Part shown: positions 15,967 to 26,060 of the stretch, in pieces
Layout of the letters: the number at the start of each line of letters is the position of its first letter
How positions within the stretch are numbered: the stretch's first letter is position 1
NCBI RefSeq assembly: GCF_000526215.1
Contig: NZ_JAFQ01000004.1
Span: forward strand, 5,084,001 to 5,148,000
Direction of reading: 5' to 3'
Source: Nocardia sp. BMG51109
GTDB lineage: Bacteria > Actinomycetota > Actinomycetes > Mycobacteriales > Mycobacteriaceae
Length of the DNA: 64,000 nucleotides
Position numbers and translations under genes: made by a program
Notes under the pieces: generated by a model
Told to the model about the DNA's origin: nothing
Databases searched by the model: none
What the model saw: the letters and a program-made list of their open reading frames with translations, nothing else

Positions 15967-16048
15967 TGCCCCGCGGCCTCTGCCCGACACGGACCCTGAC
16001 GTACTTCCCCAACGCCAGGTGCCGTCGTCGGACAGAGACCACGGGGCA
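15967..16048 (+). ncRNA. Long hairpin between mraZ and rsmH, likely the mraW RNA motif
   Basis: TGCCCCGCGGCCTCTG (15967-15982) pairs with CAGAGACCACGGGGCA (16033-16048) at 14 of 16 positions. Pairing continues inward (CCGACACGG with CCGTCGTCGG; ACCCTG with CCAGGT, with bulges) to a loop containing CTTCCCCAAC. A conserved extended hairpin with a pyrimidine-rich tip, upstream of mraW (rsmH) in Actinomycetales, is known as the mraW RNA motif. Its function is unknown. The assignment is from structure and position, not from a covariance search. Confidence 0.65.
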
Positions 16049-16151
16049 TTCCCACCAACGTGTGAAGCCGAATCGCAGGCGGCCCTCTGCGGCGTGTGCG
16101 CCGCGCCGGATACCGCGCGCGACACCGTGAGGCAGGATCCGGGAGGTCGAG

Positions 16152-17138
16152 GTGAATCATGCCAGCCGGACTCCCCGTCATGTTCCGGTTCTGCTGCGTC
16201 GCGCCGACGAGATCCTCGGTCCCGCACTGACTTCCGGTGGTGTCCTGGTCGACGCCACGCTCGGCCTGGGTGGTCACGCCGAGCACTTTCTGCGCGAGTA
16301 TCCGACGATCCGGCTGATCGGGCTGGACCGCGACAGCGCGGCGCTGCGGCTGGCCGGCGAGCGGCTGCGCCCGTTCGAGGAGCGGATCACGCTGGTGCAC
16401 ACCCGGTACGACGGCATCGCCGAGGCCCTGCGCGATGCCGGAGTTCCGGCGGTGCGTTCGGTCCGGGCGGTGCTGATGGATCTGGGCGTGTCGTCGATGC
16501 AGCTGGACGAGTCGGAGCGCGGGTTCGCCTATTCGGTCGACGCGCCGCTGGACATGCGGATGGATCCCACCGCCGAGCTCACGGCCGCCGACGTGCTGAA
16601 CACCTACGGTCACGGCGAACTCGCCCGGGTGCTGAAAACCTATGGCGAGGAACGGTTCGCGGGGCGCATCGCGAGCGCGATCGTCCGGAAGCGGGAGCAG
16701 CGCCCGTTCAGCACGAGCGCTCAGCTGGTGGAGCTGCTGTACGACGCGATCCCCGCGGCGACCCGGCGCACCGGCGGGCATCCCGCCAAGCGCACCTTCC
16801 AGGCGCTGCGCGTCGAGGTCAACCGGGAACTGGAATCGCTGGAGGCCGCGTTGCCCGCAGCGCTGGACGCGCTCGAGGTGGGTGGCCGCATCGTCGTGAT
16901 GTCGTACCAGTCGCTGGAGGACCGGGCGGTCAAGCAGGTGTTCGCGCGCCGTTCGGCGTCGCGCACGCCGATCGACCTGCCGATGGAACTGCCCGGCGGT
17001 GGGCCGGAATTCACGATCCTGACCCGGGGGGCGGAGAAGGCGTCCGCGCACGAGGTCGAGGACAACCCGCGGGCCGCGCCGGTACGGATGCGGGCCGCGG
17101 AACGGATACAGGACGCAGTAGGGGAGGCAGGACCATGA
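16152..17138 (+). CDS. rsmH: 16S rRNA (cytosine(1402)-N(4))-methyltransferase
   Basis: Methylates N4 of C1402 in the decoding centre of 16S rRNA. The 328-residue protein shows [13 protein letters not shown], the SAM-binding loop [23 protein letters not shown], and [19 protein letters not shown], all standard for RsmH (MraW), plus [17 protein letters not shown] near the C-terminal side. GTG at 16152 follows GGGAGGTCGAG. The stop overlaps the ftsL start by 4 bp. The 5' leader carries a long hairpin (15967-16048). Confidence 0.96.
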   Translation: MNHASRTPRHVPVLLRRADEILGPALTSGGVLVDATLGLGGHAEHFLREYPTIRLIGLDRDSAALRLAGERLRPFEERITLVHTRYDGIAEALRDAGVPAVRSVRAVLMDLGVSSMQLDESERGFAYSVDAPLDMRMDPTAELTAADVLNTYGHGELARVLKTYGEERFAGRIASAIVRKREQRPFSTSAQLVELLYDAIPAATRRTGGHPAKRTFQALRVEVNRELESLEAALPAALDALEVGGRIVVMSYQSLEDRAVKQVFARRSASRTPIDLPMELPGGGPEFTILTRGAEKASAHEVEDNPRAAPVRMRAAERIQDAVGEAGP

Positions 17139-18097
17139 GCGTGCGCACACGGGTGGACGCACCACGGCGAGAGGTGCGGGAGACGCCGCGCCGGAGCGGC
17201 CGGGGTGCCGCCCCGGCCGCGCCCCGGCGGGTGGAGCAGGCCGAGCGGGTGAAATCCGGTGCGGCCCAGCGCGCCTACGCGCGCCGGCACAACCGTTCCG
17301 AGCGCGGCCGGCGGCTCCCGCCGCTGCCGGGCCGGGCCGCCTCGGCGATGGCCGGCCGGCTGCCGTTCGTCTCCGCCATCCTCGCGCTGCTGGGCTGCGG
17401 CCTGGTGCTGACCCTGCTGCTGACCACCCGTGCCGCCGAGGACAGCTATCAGCTCGGCGATGCGCGCCAGACCAATCGCCACCTCGAGGACGAGCGGGCG
17501 GCGCTGCAGCGCGAGGTGGCGGCCGCCGACTCCGCTCCGGAGCTGGCGAACCGGGCCCGCGAGCTGGGCATGGTCCCGGCGCAGGATCCGTCCCGCCTGC
17601 TCGTCGCGCCCGACGGCACGGTGACGGTGGTCGGCGCGGAGACGCCCGAGCAGGGGCCCCCGGCGCCGCCGCTGAACACCTCTCCGGCCGCGCCCACCCC
17701 GGTGCCGCGGCTCGCCCGGGCACAGGGGGAGCAGCTCGTGCCCGTGCCGAGCACACCCGGCCCGGGTCAGAATCCGGCGGAGACGAGTCAGCGCGTCGGT
17801 CACTCCGTGCCGGGCCAGGCGCCGGAGGCCGGTCAGGTCCCCGCGGGCGACCAGGCGCCGGACGGGAACGCGGCGGCGCCGGTCCCGGCCGCGCCCGATC
17901 AGGCCGCCGCTCCGGCGGATTCGGCGGTGCGGGCACCGGCCGACGCGCCGGCGCCGGTCGCGGCCGAGCCGCCGCTGCTCGGGGCGGCGCCCGGGACCGC
18001 ACCCGACATGCCGTCTCAGGCCGGGACACCCGCGCCGGGACCGTCCGCCGAGCCCACCGAGACGCCGGCCCCGGTGCCGGACGAGGGTGTTCGATGA
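17135..18097 (+). CDS. ftsL: Cell division protein FtsL
   Basis: A bitopic division protein that works with FtsQ and FtsB/FtsI. The 320-residue protein has a long basic cytoplasmic N-terminus, one membrane segment (about residues 76-99, [20 protein letters not shown]), and a short coiled-coil ([20 protein letters not shown] then [19 protein letters not shown]). A Pro/Ala-rich tail of about 170 residues follows. Such a tail is typical of mycobacterial-type FtsL (M. tuberculosis FtsL is also long) and unlike the ~100-residue E. coli protein. ATGA overlaps at both ends couple it to rsmH and ftsI. Confidence 0.9.
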   Translation: MSVRTRVDAPRREVRETPRRSGRGAAPAAPRRVEQAERVKSGAAQRAYARRHNRSERGRRLPPLPGRAASAMAGRLPFVSAILALLGCGLVLTLLLTTRAAEDSYQLGDARQTNRHLEDERAALQREVAAADSAPELANRARELGMVPAQDPSRLLVAPDGTVTVVGAETPEQGPPAPPLNTSPAAPTPVPRLARAQGEQLVPVPSTPGPGQNPAETSQRVGHSVPGQAPEAGQVPAGDQAPDGNAAAPVPAAPDQAAAPADSAVRAPADAPAPVAAEPPLLGAAPGTAPDMPSQAGTPAPGPSAEPTETPAPVPDEGVR

Positions 18098-19977
18098 CCC
18101 GGTCCGCGGGCCGTACGACCCAGCCGCGGCGGGGCCCGGTCCGGCGTCGTCCGCGTTCCGGGCCCGGCGCCGCCGGTGACGCCTCGTTCCGGCTGCGGTT
18201 CGGGGTGGGCCGGGTCGTGATGCTGGCCGCGCTGCTGCTGGTCGCGGCCCAATTGCTGTGGGTACAGACGGTTTCCGCGCCCAGCCTGTCGGCCCAGGCG
18301 GCCAGCCAGCGCACGGTGCACGCCGACGATCCGGCCCTGCGCGGGGCGATCACCGACCGCGACGGCAAGTCGCTGGCCTTCACGCTGCCGACCAAGGATC
18401 TGTCCTTCCAGCCCGTCGGCGTGCGCAAGAAGCTCGCCGAGGCGCGCGCGAAATCGGCCAAGGCGCCCGATCCGGACCAGCGGCTGCAGGACATCGCCAA
18501 GACGGTCCACGACAAGCTCGGCCCGGCGGCGCCCAAGGAGGCCGACCTGCTGGCGCAGTTGCGCGGTGACGAGACGTTCGTCTATCTGGCCCGCCACGTC
18601 GACTCCCGGATCGCCTCGGAGATCAAGGAGCAGTTCCCCGAGGTGACGGTGGACCGCCAGGACACCCGCAACTATCCGGGTGGTTCGCTGGCCGCCAACA
18701 TCATCGGCGCCACGGGCTGGGACGGGCACGGCGTCGTCGGCCTGGAATCCTCGATGGATTCGGAGCTGGCCGGCACCAACGGCTCGCACACCTACGACCG
18801 GGGCTCCGACGGCGCGGTGATCCCGGGCAGCGAGCGCGACCGCCAGCCCGCGGTGGACGGGTCCTCGGTGGAGCTGACCCTCGACTCGGATATGCAGTAC
18901 TACGTCCAGCAGCAGGTGCAGCAGGCCAAGCAGAACTCGGGGGCGCAGGACGCCTCCGCGGTGGTGCTGGACGCGCACACCGGGCAGGTGCTGTCGATGG
19001 CCGGTGACAACACCTTCAACCCGCAACTGGAGCCGAAGAACTGGGACACCGGCCACATGGGCAATCCGCCGGTCTCCGACGTCTTCGAGCCGGGGTCGGT
19101 GAACAAGATCGTCACCGCGGCCTCGGCGATAGAGTACGGGCTGACGAATCCGGACGAGGTGCATCAGGTTCCGGGGCAGATCCACATGGGCGGCGTCACC
19201 GTGAACGACGCCTGGGAACACGGCGTGACCCCGTACACCACCGCGGGCATCTTCGGTAAGTCCTCGAACGTCGGCACCCTGATGCTCGCCCAGCGGGTGG
19301 GTGAGACTCGCTTCGCGGAGATGGTGAAGCGATTCGGGCTCGGGCAGCGCACCGATGTCGGACTGCCGGGCGAGAGCGGGGGCGTCGTCCCGCCGCGCGA
19401 CCAGTGGTCGGGCTCGACGTTCGCGAATCTGCCGATAGGGCAGGGGCTTTCGATGAGCCTGCTGCAGATGACCGGAATGTACCAGGCGATCGCCAACGAC
19501 GGCGTGCGGATCCCGCCGCGCATCGTCAAGGCCGAGGTCGGGGCGGACGGAAAGCGCAGGGAGACCGAACAACCCGAGGGCGTGCGGGTGGTGAGCCCGC
19601 AGACGGCCCGGACGCTGCGCGACATGTTCGAGGCGGTGGTCCAGCACGATCCGGCGGGCGTGCAGCAGGGCTCCGGTCCGTCCGGCGCGGTCGAGGGCTA
19701 CCAGATCGCGGGCAAGACGGGCACCGCACAGCAGATAGATCCGAACTGCGGGTGCTATTTCACCGATCGCTACTGGATCACCTTCGCCGGTATCGCCCCC
19801 GCCGACAACCCGCGCTACGTGGTCGGCATCATGCTCGACGCGCCGATCCGCAGCACCGACGGCGGCGGCGGTCAGTCCGCGGCGCCGCTGTTCCACAACA
19901 TCGCGTCCTGGGCGTTGCAGCGCGACCGGATTCCGCCGTCCCCACCGGCGCGGCAGTGGGTGTTGCAGGCCGATTGA
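18094..19977 (+). CDS. ftsI: Peptidoglycan transpeptidase FtsI / PBP3 (PbpB)
   Basis: Septal class B penicillin-binding protein cross-linking peptidoglycan at division. The 627-residue protein has a basic N-terminus, one membrane anchor (about residues 41-60), a dimerisation/pedestal domain and the transpeptidase domain. The three active-site motifs are present: SVNK with the nucleophile Ser 335, SSN at 390-392 and KTG at 541-543. The start overlaps ftsL by 4 bp. Two nearby cysteines (NCGCYF, after the KTG motif) could be redox-sensitive or paired. Confidence 0.95.
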   Translation: MTRSAGRTTQPRRGPVRRRPRSGPGAAGDASFRLRFGVGRVVMLAALLLVAAQLLWVQTVSAPSLSAQAASQRTVHADDPALRGAITDRDGKSLAFTLPTKDLSFQPVGVRKKLAEARAKSAKAPDPDQRLQDIAKTVHDKLGPAAPKEADLLAQLRGDETFVYLARHVDSRIASEIKEQFPEVTVDRQDTRNYPGGSLAANIIGATGWDGHGVVGLESSMDSELAGTNGSHTYDRGSDGAVIPGSERDRQPAVDGSSVELTLDSDMQYYVQQQVQQAKQNSGAQDASAVVLDAHTGQVLSMAGDNTFNPQLEPKNWDTGHMGNPPVSDVFEPGSVNKIVTAASAIEYGLTNPDEVHQVPGQIHMGGVTVNDAWEHGVTPYTTAGIFGKSSNVGTLMLAQRVGETRFAEMVKRFGLGQRTDVGLPGESGGVVPPRDQWSGSTFANLPIGQGLSMSLLQMTGMYQAIANDGVRIPPRIVKAEVGADGKRRETEQPEGVRVVSPQTARTLRDMFEAVVQHDPAGVQQGSGPSGAVEGYQIAGKTGTAQQIDPNCGCYFTDRYWITFAGIAPADNPRYVVGIMLDAPIRSTDGGGGQSAAPLFHNIASWALQRDRIPPSPPARQWVLQAD

Positions 19978-20020
19978 GCCCAATACCCGGCCGCAGTGCC
20001 CGGGGCCGAGCGAACGTCGG

Positions 20021-20050
20021 TAACCTGACACGTCGACTCGAGTCCGACGT
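20021..20050 (+). promoter_or_regulatory. Candidate murE promoter with hairpin/operator
   Basis: TAACCT (20021-20026) could be a -10 box. Just after it lies ACGTCGACTCGAGTCCGACGT (20030-20050), a nearly perfect inverted repeat (10 pairs, one bulged C). The 135-bp ftsI-murE gap is the first non-overlapping junction after rsmH, so an internal promoter is plausible. Confidence 0.4.
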
Positions 20051-20112
20051 CATGAGATCGCCCCGGCAGCGGCCCGCCGAGCCGAGGGCCATATCGAACC
20101 GAGAGGAGCTTC

Positions 20113-21831
20113 GTGCCCGTGCAGCCCAGTCCGCAGGCACTGCGCCCGGCGGCGCCGCCGTCCACCGCGCTGCGAACGGTCGTCGAGGTCACCGGTGCGC
20201 GGCCGAGCCGCGGCGAGCTCCCCGAGACCGAGCGCCTCGACACGGAGCGCCTCGAAGCCGAGTGCCTCGACACCGTGGTGACCGGCATCGAGCATCGGTC
20301 CGACGCCGTGCGGCCGGGTGATCTGTTCGCCGGGCTGGCCGGTGCGCGCGCACACGGCGCCCGGTTCGCCGCCGAGGCGGTCGAGCGCGGGGCGGTCGCG
20401 GTGTTCACCGATCCGGCCGGCGCCGAATTGATCGGTGAGATCGGCGTTCCCGTGCTCGTGCACGACAGTCCGCGCGCGGTGCTGGGTGAGCTGTCGGCGG
20501 AGATCTACGGCCACCCGTCGCAGCGGCTGCGGGTCGTCGGCATCACCGGCACCTCCGGCAAGACCACCACGTCGTATCTGGTGGAGGCCGGGCTCGCCGC
20601 GGCCGGGCGGCAGACCGCGCTGATCGGGACCATCGAGACTCGCATGGGTTTCCGCCCGAGCGGTCAGGGCCCGGAGGCGGTAGCTTGCGTCACCACGCAG
20701 GGCCCCCGCTCGGGCGGCTTCGGATACGGCCGGGTGCCGAGCGCGCTGACCACGCCGGAGGCGCCGCAGCTGCACGCCATGTTCGCGCTGATGGTCGAGC
20801 AGGGCGTGGACGCGGTGGTGATGGAGGTGTCCAGCCACGCGCTGGCGCTGGGCCGCGTCGACGGCGTGCGTTTCGCGGTGGGCGCGTTCACCAATCTGTC
20901 GCAGGACCACCTCGACTTCCACGCCGATTTCGAGGACTACTTCGCCGCCAAGCGCCGGCTGTTCGACCCCGATTCGCCGGTCGCCGCGCAGCTCAGCGTG
21001 ATCTGCGTCGACGACGCCTGGGGGCGGCGGCTGGCCCGCGAGGTGGGCGGCCGCGCGCCGGTCGTCACGGTCGCCACGACCACGAGCCCGACGGGCGAGG
21101 ACGAATCGGACTGGGTCGCACTGGGTGTCTCCGCCGAGGGTGGCGAGCAGTCGTTCACCGCCGTCGGCCGGGACGCGAAAATCCCGGTGCGCCTGCGCCT
21201 TCCGGGCCACTACAACATCGCCAACGGGCTGCTCGCGGTCGCGGTGTGCGCGGCCGCGGGTGTCGATGCGGCGACCGCGGCCGCGGCGCTGGCGCACGTG
21301 GACGTGCCGGGCCGGATGCAGCGCGTGGACCGGGGGCAGGATTTTCTCGCGGTGGTGGACTACGCGCACAAGCCGGCGGCGGTGGAATCGGTCATCGCGA
21401 CGCTGCGCGAGTACGTCAAGGGTTCCGGCGGCCGGCTGGCCGTGGTGGTCGGTGCGGGCGGCGACCGCGACGCCGGCAAGCGGCCGCTGATGGGCGCCAC
21501 CGCGGCCCGCGGCGCCGACCTGCTGATCATCACCGACGACAATCCGCGCGGCGAGGACCCGGCGGCCATCCGTGCGGCGATTCACGCCGGCGCGCAGGGG
21601 ATTCCGGAGCCGGAACGCGGCGAGGTCACCGAGATCGGGGACCGGGCCGCGGCCGTCGCCGCCGCCGTGGACTGGGCGCGGCCGGGGGATGTGGTGCTCG
21701 TGGCGGGCAAGGGGCACGAGACCGGGCAGGAGATCGCGGGTGTGAAGTATCCGTTCGACGACCGCGAGGTGCTGGCTGAGGCCCTCTCTCGGCGGCCCGC
21801 GCCTGATGACAAGGATCTGACCGTTTCATGA
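20113..21831 (+). CDS. murE: UDP-MurNAc-tripeptide synthetase MurE (meso-DAP adding)
   Basis: Cytoplasmic ligase adding the third amino acid to UDP-MurNAc-L-Ala-D-Glu. The 572-residue protein carries the ATP loop GTSGKTTT at 146-153 and the meso-diaminopimelate recognition motif DNPR at 476-479, so the product is DAP-type peptidoglycan, as expected for this group. GTG at 20113 follows GAGAGGAG. The N-terminal extension (residues 40-54) contains three 15-bp repeat units giving ERLDT, ERLEA, ECLDT. The stop overlaps murF by 4 bp. Confidence 0.95.
   Translation: MPVQPSPQALRPAAPPSTALRTVVEVTGARPSRGELPETERLDTERLEAECLDTVVTGIEHRSDAVRPGDLFAGLAGARAHGARFAAEAVERGAVAVFTDPAGAELIGEIGVPVLVHDSPRAVLGELSAEIYGHPSQRLRVVGITGTSGKTTTSYLVEAGLAAAGRQTALIGTIETRMGFRPSGQGPEAVACVTTQGPRSGGFGYGRVPSALTTPEAPQLHAMFALMVEQGVDAVVMEVSSHALALGRVDGVRFAVGAFTNLSQDHLDFHADFEDYFAAKRRLFDPDSPVAAQLSVICVDDAWGRRLAREVGGRAPVVTVATTTSPTGEDESDWVALGVSAEGGEQSFTAVGRDAKIPVRLRLPGHYNIANGLLAVAVCAAAGVDAATAAAALAHVDVPGRMQRVDRGQDFLAVVDYAHKPAAVESVIATLREYVKGSGGRLAVVVGAGGDRDAGKRPLMGATAARGADLLIITDDNPRGEDPAAIRAAIHAGAQGIPEPERGEVTEIGDRAAAVAAAVDWARPGDVVLVAGKGHETGQEIAGVKYPFDDREVLAEALSRRPAPDDKDLTVS
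20230..20274. repeat. 15-bp tandem repeat, three units, in murE
   Basis: Units begin at 20230, 20245 and 20260 and encode ERLDT, ERLEA and ECLDT, in frame, ahead of the catalytic domains. Confidence 0.8.
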
Positions 21832-23378
21832 TCGAGATGACCCTGCGGGAGATCGCGGATGTCGTCGGCGGCACGCTGCACGATGTACCCGATCCTGCGG
21901 TGACGGTGACCGGTGCGGTCGAATTCGATTCGCGCCGAGTCGATTCCGGTGATCTTTTTCTGGCGATGCCGGGTGAGCACGCCGACGGGCACGATTTCGC
22001 GGCCGGTGCCGTGGCCGCCGGTGCGGTGGCCGTGCTGGCGGCGCGGCCGGTGGGCGTTCCGGCCATCGTGGTGGAACCGCTGCCGGTCACCGGCAGCAGG
22101 GCGCTGGTGCTGGCGCACGACCGCGACGGTTCCGGCGCGGCCGTCCTCGCCGCGCTGGCGAAGCTGGCCCGGGTGAGCATCGACCGCCTCGCGACCGGTG
22201 GCCTCACCGTCATCGGGGTGACCGGCTCCTCCGGGAAGACCTCGACCAAGGATCTGCTGGCGAGCGTGCTGGCTCCGCTCGGGCCGGTGGTGGCCCCGCC
22301 GGGTTCGCTGAACAACGAGCTCGGTTACCCGTGGACGGTGCTGCGCGCGGACGCCGGCACCCGGTTCCTGGTGCTGGAGATGTCGGCCCGCGGGGTGGGA
22401 CATATCGCGGCGCTCACCGAGACCGCGCCGCCGGCGATCGGCGTCGTGCTCAACGTCGGCACCGCCCACCTGGGCGAGTTCGGCAGCCGCGAGGCGATCG
22501 CGCGGGCCAAAGGCGAACTGGTGGAGGCGCTTCCGCCGTCCGGCATCGCGATCCTGAATGCCGACGACCCGAACGTGGCGGCGATGGCGAGCCGCACGCG
22601 GGCGCGCGTGGTCACGGTCGGCCAGTCCGGCGCCGCCGGCGTGCGGGCCACCGGCGTCGTGCTCGACGAGGCTGCTCGTGCCCGGTTCACCTTGCACGCC
22701 AACGGTTCCGAGACCGAGATCCGGCTGGCCGTGCACGGCGAGCACCAGGTCGGCAACGCGCTGTCCGCCGCCGCGGTGGCGCTGGAGTGCGGTGCCGATC
22801 TCGACTCGGTCGCGGCCGCGCTGTCGGGCGCGCGGATCGTGTCGGCGCACCGCATGGACGTGCGCACCCGCGCCGACGGCGTCACCGTCGTCAACGACTC
22901 CTACAACGCCAACCCGGATTCGGTCCGCGCGGCGCTCAAGGCCCTCGTGAGCATGGCGCGTGCCGAGGGGAGCGAGGGGGACGGCGGGCCGGGCCGCCGA
23001 TCCTGGGCCGTGCTGGGGGAAATGGCCGAACTGGGCGAGGAATCCGTCGTCGAGCACGACCGGATCGGCCGGCTGGCGGTGCGCCTGGATGTGGACCGCC
23101 TCATCGTCGTCGGCAGCGGGCGCCCGGCCCGCGCGCTGCATCAGGGGGCGGTCATGGAAGGGTCATGGGGTGAGGAATCGGTTCTCGTACCCGACATCGA
23201 GGCCGCGATCGCGGTGCTGGACAACGAGCTCGCGGCGGGTGATGTGGTGCTGGTGAAGGCGTCCAACTCGGCCGGGCTGTGGGCGGTCGCGCAGCATCTG
23301 ACCGCGGCATCCGAGCCGGATGCGGAGGCGGTGCGGCGTCCCCAGGTGCCACCGTCCGGTACGGAGGCGGCGGTATGA
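21828..23378 (+). CDS. murF: UDP-MurNAc-tripeptide-D-Ala-D-Ala ligase MurF
   Basis: Adds D-Ala-D-Ala to complete the UDP-MurNAc-pentapeptide. The 516-residue protein opens with [12 protein letters not shown], has the P-loop GSSGKTST at 133-140, [21 protein letters not shown], and [20 protein letters not shown], all typical of MurF. An acidic/Gly-rich loop (about 375-388) precedes [19 protein letters not shown]. It overlaps murE upstream and mraY downstream by 4 bp each (ATGA), which means tight translational coupling. Confidence 0.95.
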   Translation: MIEMTLREIADVVGGTLHDVPDPAVTVTGAVEFDSRRVDSGDLFLAMPGEHADGHDFAAGAVAAGAVAVLAARPVGVPAIVVEPLPVTGSRALVLAHDRDGSGAAVLAALAKLARVSIDRLATGGLTVIGVTGSSGKTSTKDLLASVLAPLGPVVAPPGSLNNELGYPWTVLRADAGTRFLVLEMSARGVGHIAALTETAPPAIGVVLNVGTAHLGEFGSREAIARAKGELVEALPPSGIAILNADDPNVAAMASRTRARVVTVGQSGAAGVRATGVVLDEAARARFTLHANGSETEIRLAVHGEHQVGNALSAAAVALECGADLDSVAAALSGARIVSAHRMDVRTRADGVTVVNDSYNANPDSVRAALKALVSMARAEGSEGDGGPGRRSWAVLGEMAELGEESVVEHDRIGRLAVRLDVDRLIVVGSGRPARALHQGAVMEGSWGEESVLVPDIEAAIAVLDNELAAGDVVLVKASNSAGLWAVAQHLTAASEPDAEAVRRPQVPPSGTEAAV

Positions 23379-24451
23379 GACAGATCCTGTTCGCGGCCGG
23401 CATCGCGCTGGCGGTGTCGATCCTGTTGACGCCGTTGCTGATCCGGATGTTCGCCCGGCGCGGGTTCGGTCAGGAGATCCGGATCGACGGGCCGGAGAGC
23501 CACAAGGCCAAGCGCGGCACGCCGACCATGGGTGGCGTGGCGATCCTGATCGGCATGTGGGCCGGATATCTGGGCTCGCACCTGATCGGCATCGGATATC
23601 ACGCCGACGGGCCGTCGGTCTCCGCGCTGCTCGTGCTGGGCCTGGCCACCGCGCTGGGCGCGGTCGGCTTCGTCGACGACTTCATCAAGCTGCGCAAGCA
23701 GCGCAATCTGGGATTGACGGCCGCGGGCAAATACCTCGGCCAGCTGACCTCGGCGGTGTTCTTCGGGGTGCTGGCGCTGCAGTTCCCGGGTGCGGGCGAC
23801 CGCACCCCGGCCAGCCGGCACCTGTCCTACGTTCGCGAGATCACGACCGTGTCGATGGGCGTGATCATCTTCCTCGCCTTCGTCTGCCTGGTGGTGGTGG
23901 CCTGGTCGAACGCGGTCAACCTCACCGACGGGCTGGACGGCCTGGCCGCCGGGGCGATGAGCCTGGTGCTGGGCGCCTACGTGATCATCACGTTCTGGCA
24001 GTACTACCACGCCTGCGAGACCAAGCCCGAGGCCGGCTGCTACAACGTGCGCGACCCGCTGGACCTGGCGCTGGTGTGCGCCGCCGGCGCCGCGGCGTGC
24101 GTCGGGTTCCTGTGGTGGAACGCGGCTCCCGCCAAGATCTTCATGGGTGACACGGGTTCGCTGGCGCTGGGTGGCCTGATCGCCGGGCTGTCCATCACGA
24201 CCCGCACCGAGCTGCTGATGATCGTCATCGGCGCGCTGTTCGTCGCCGAGACCGTGTCGGTGGTGTTGCAGGTCGCGGTGTTCCGGACCACGCGCAACCG
24301 ATTGTTCAAGATGGCGCCGTTCCACCACCACTTCGAACTCAGCAAATGGGCCGAGACTACCGTGATCATTCGGTTCTGGTTGCTGGCCGGCATGGCATCA
24401 GCAGTCGGACTGGGATTGTTCTACAGCGAATATCTCTCTCAGGTCGGGTAG
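23375..24451 (+). CDS. mraY: Phospho-MurNAc-pentapeptide transferase MraY
   Basis: Integral membrane enzyme forming lipid I from UDP-MurNAc-pentapeptide and undecaprenyl phosphate. The 358-residue protein has about ten hydrophobic segments with the family landmarks [36 protein letters not shown] (DD pair), [15 protein letters not shown] and [12 protein letters not shown], and the [10 protein letters not shown] motif. ATG at 23375 overlaps the murF stop. murD follows after 5 bp. Confidence 0.97.
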   Translation: MRQILFAAGIALAVSILLTPLLIRMFARRGFGQEIRIDGPESHKAKRGTPTMGGVAILIGMWAGYLGSHLIGIGYHADGPSVSALLVLGLATALGAVGFVDDFIKLRKQRNLGLTAAGKYLGQLTSAVFFGVLALQFPGAGDRTPASRHLSYVREITTVSMGVIIFLAFVCLVVVAWSNAVNLTDGLDGLAAGAMSLVLGAYVIITFWQYYHACETKPEAGCYNVRDPLDLALVCAAGAAACVGFLWWNAAPAKIFMGDTGSLALGGLIAGLSITTRTELLMIVIGALFVAETVSVVLQVAVFRTTRNRLFKMAPFHHHFELSKWAETTVIIRFWLLAGMASAVGLGLFYSEYLSQVG

Positions 24452-24456
24452 CAGCC

Positions 24457-25986
24457 ATGGACGAACAGATTCCGCGGGCCCTGCGTTCACCGGGGCCGAT
24501 GCTCGAGTTCCTGCGTGGCCGTGACGTTCTCGTCGCGGGGTGGGGGGTGTCGGGCAGATCGTTGATCGAGCCGCTGCGCGATGTCGGCGCCCGGCCGGTG
24601 GTCACCGATGCCGGCGAGAAGGCGATGGCCGAGGCCGCCGAGCTGGGGCTGACCACCGCGACCGGTGACGAGCTGCTGTTGCCCGCCGCCCTGGACCGAT
24701 TCGCGCTGGTGATCACCAGTCCGGGCTGGCGGCCGGACTCCCCGGTGCTGGTCTCGGCGGTCACGGAGGGCATCCCGGTCTGGGGCGACGTCGAATTCGC
24801 CTGGTGGGTGGATCAGGCCCGGCTCTACGGCCCGGCGCGCAAGTGGCTGGTGATCACCGGCACCAACGGCAAGACCACCACCACCCAGATGACCCACGCC
24901 ATCCTGCGCGCGGCCGGCCTGGCCTCGGTCGCCTGCGGCAATATCGGCCTGCCGATCCTGGATGCGTTGCGGCGCAATCCGGGTCCGCAGATCCTGGCCG
25001 TCGAGCTGTCGTCGTTCCAGCTGCACTGGGCGCCGTCGGTGCGGCCCGAGGCCGGGGTCGTGCTCAACGTCGCCGAGGACCACCTGGACTGGCACGGCGG
25101 CCTGGACGCCTACGCCGCCGCCAAGGCCCGGGCGCTGACCGGGCGCGTCGGCATCGTGGGCCTGGACGATCCGGTGGCCGCCGCGCTCGCGCGAAAGTCC
25201 AAGGCGCGCCGCACCGTCGGCTTCCGGGTGGGAGTGCCGGCCGACGGCGAACTCGGCGTGGTGGACGGCAAGCTGCTCGACCGCGCGTTCACCAAGGCCG
25301 CGATACTGGCCGAGGTGGGCGACGTCAGCCCGGCCGGTCCGGCCGGTGTGGCCGATGCGCTGGCCGCGGCCGCGCTCACCCGATCCGTCGACGTGGTACC
25401 GCAATTCGTGAAGGAGGGCCTGCAGGAGCACAAGGTGGGCCCGCACCGCGCGGCGCTGGTGCGCGAGCTCGGCGGGGTGACGTTCGTCGACGACTCCAAG
25501 GCCACCAATCCGCATGCGGCGCGGTCGTCGATCCTGGCGCATCCGCAGGTGATCTGGCTGGCCGGCGGGCAGCTCAAGGGCGCGCACGTCGACGACCTGG
25601 TCGAGGAGGTCGCCGATCGGCTCGTCGCCGCGGTGCTGTTCGGGCAGGACGCCCCGGTCGTCGCCTCGGCAATGGCGCGACACGCGCCCGATGTCCCCGT
25701 CGTGGCGCTCGGTTCGGGTGACGATGCAGGGATGGCAGGGATACCGGCGGAACTCACGCCCGCGTCGCTGGTCGCGCAGATCGACGGCGCGGACGCGGTG
25801 ATGGCCCGGGCGGTGCGCCTGGCCGCCGGCTATGCCCGCCGCGGCGACACGGTGCTGCTGGCGCCGGCCGCGGCCTCGCTGGACATGTTCGCCGACTACA
25901 CCCACCGCGGGCGCAGTTTCGCCACCGCGGTGCAGGGGCTCGACGAGGGAGATCTCGGCACCGCCGACGGTGGGAGACTACGGTGA
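24457..25986 (+). CDS. murD: UDP-MurNAc-L-alanine:D-glutamate ligase MurD
   Basis: Adds D-Glu to UDP-MurNAc-L-Ala. The 509-residue protein has an N-terminal Rossmann part ([18 protein letters not shown]), the ATP loop GTNGKTTT at 135-142, [22 protein letters not shown] and [20 protein letters not shown]. The C-terminus ends with [23 protein letters not shown], standard for MurD. It begins 5 bp after mraY. The gap to ftsW is 70 bp and holds a short upstream reading frame. Confidence 0.95.
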   Translation: MDEQIPRALRSPGPMLEFLRGRDVLVAGWGVSGRSLIEPLRDVGARPVVTDAGEKAMAEAAELGLTTATGDELLLPAALDRFALVITSPGWRPDSPVLVSAVTEGIPVWGDVEFAWWVDQARLYGPARKWLVITGTNGKTTTTQMTHAILRAAGLASVACGNIGLPILDALRRNPGPQILAVELSSFQLHWAPSVRPEAGVVLNVAEDHLDWHGGLDAYAAAKARALTGRVGIVGLDDPVAAALARKSKARRTVGFRVGVPADGELGVVDGKLLDRAFTKAAILAEVGDVSPAGPAGVADALAAAALTRSVDVVPQFVKEGLQEHKVGPHRAALVRELGGVTFVDDSKATNPHAARSSILAHPQVIWLAGGQLKGAHVDDLVEEVADRLVAAVLFGQDAPVVASAMARHAPDVPVVALGSGDDAGMAGIPAELTPASLVAQIDGADAVMARAVRLAAGYARRGDTVLLAPAAASLDMFADYTHRGRSFATAVQGLDEGDLGTADGGRLR

Positions 25987-26030
25987 CTTCCGCGCCCCGC
26001 GCGGAGGGCTAGGCAGGAGGGGCGCTGGCA

Positions 26031-26060
26031 GTGCTGCACGAACGCGATGTGAACTCATGA
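26031..26060 (+). CDS. Short upstream reading frame coupled to ftsW (9 codons)
   Basis: GTG at 26031 begins VLHERDVNS, whose TGA overlaps the ftsW ATG (ATGA). An AGGAGG sits 10 nt upstream (26015-26020), while ftsW itself has no clear ribosome site. It could load ribosomes for ftsW by termination-reinitiation. Real translation is unproven. Confidence 0.35.
   Translation: MLHERDVNS

Noticed and set aside
15243..18536. 1097-codon minus-strand frame across mraZ, rsmH, ftsL and ftsI
   Set aside because: Same shadow effect. It crosses four well-supported genes and shows no recognisable family.
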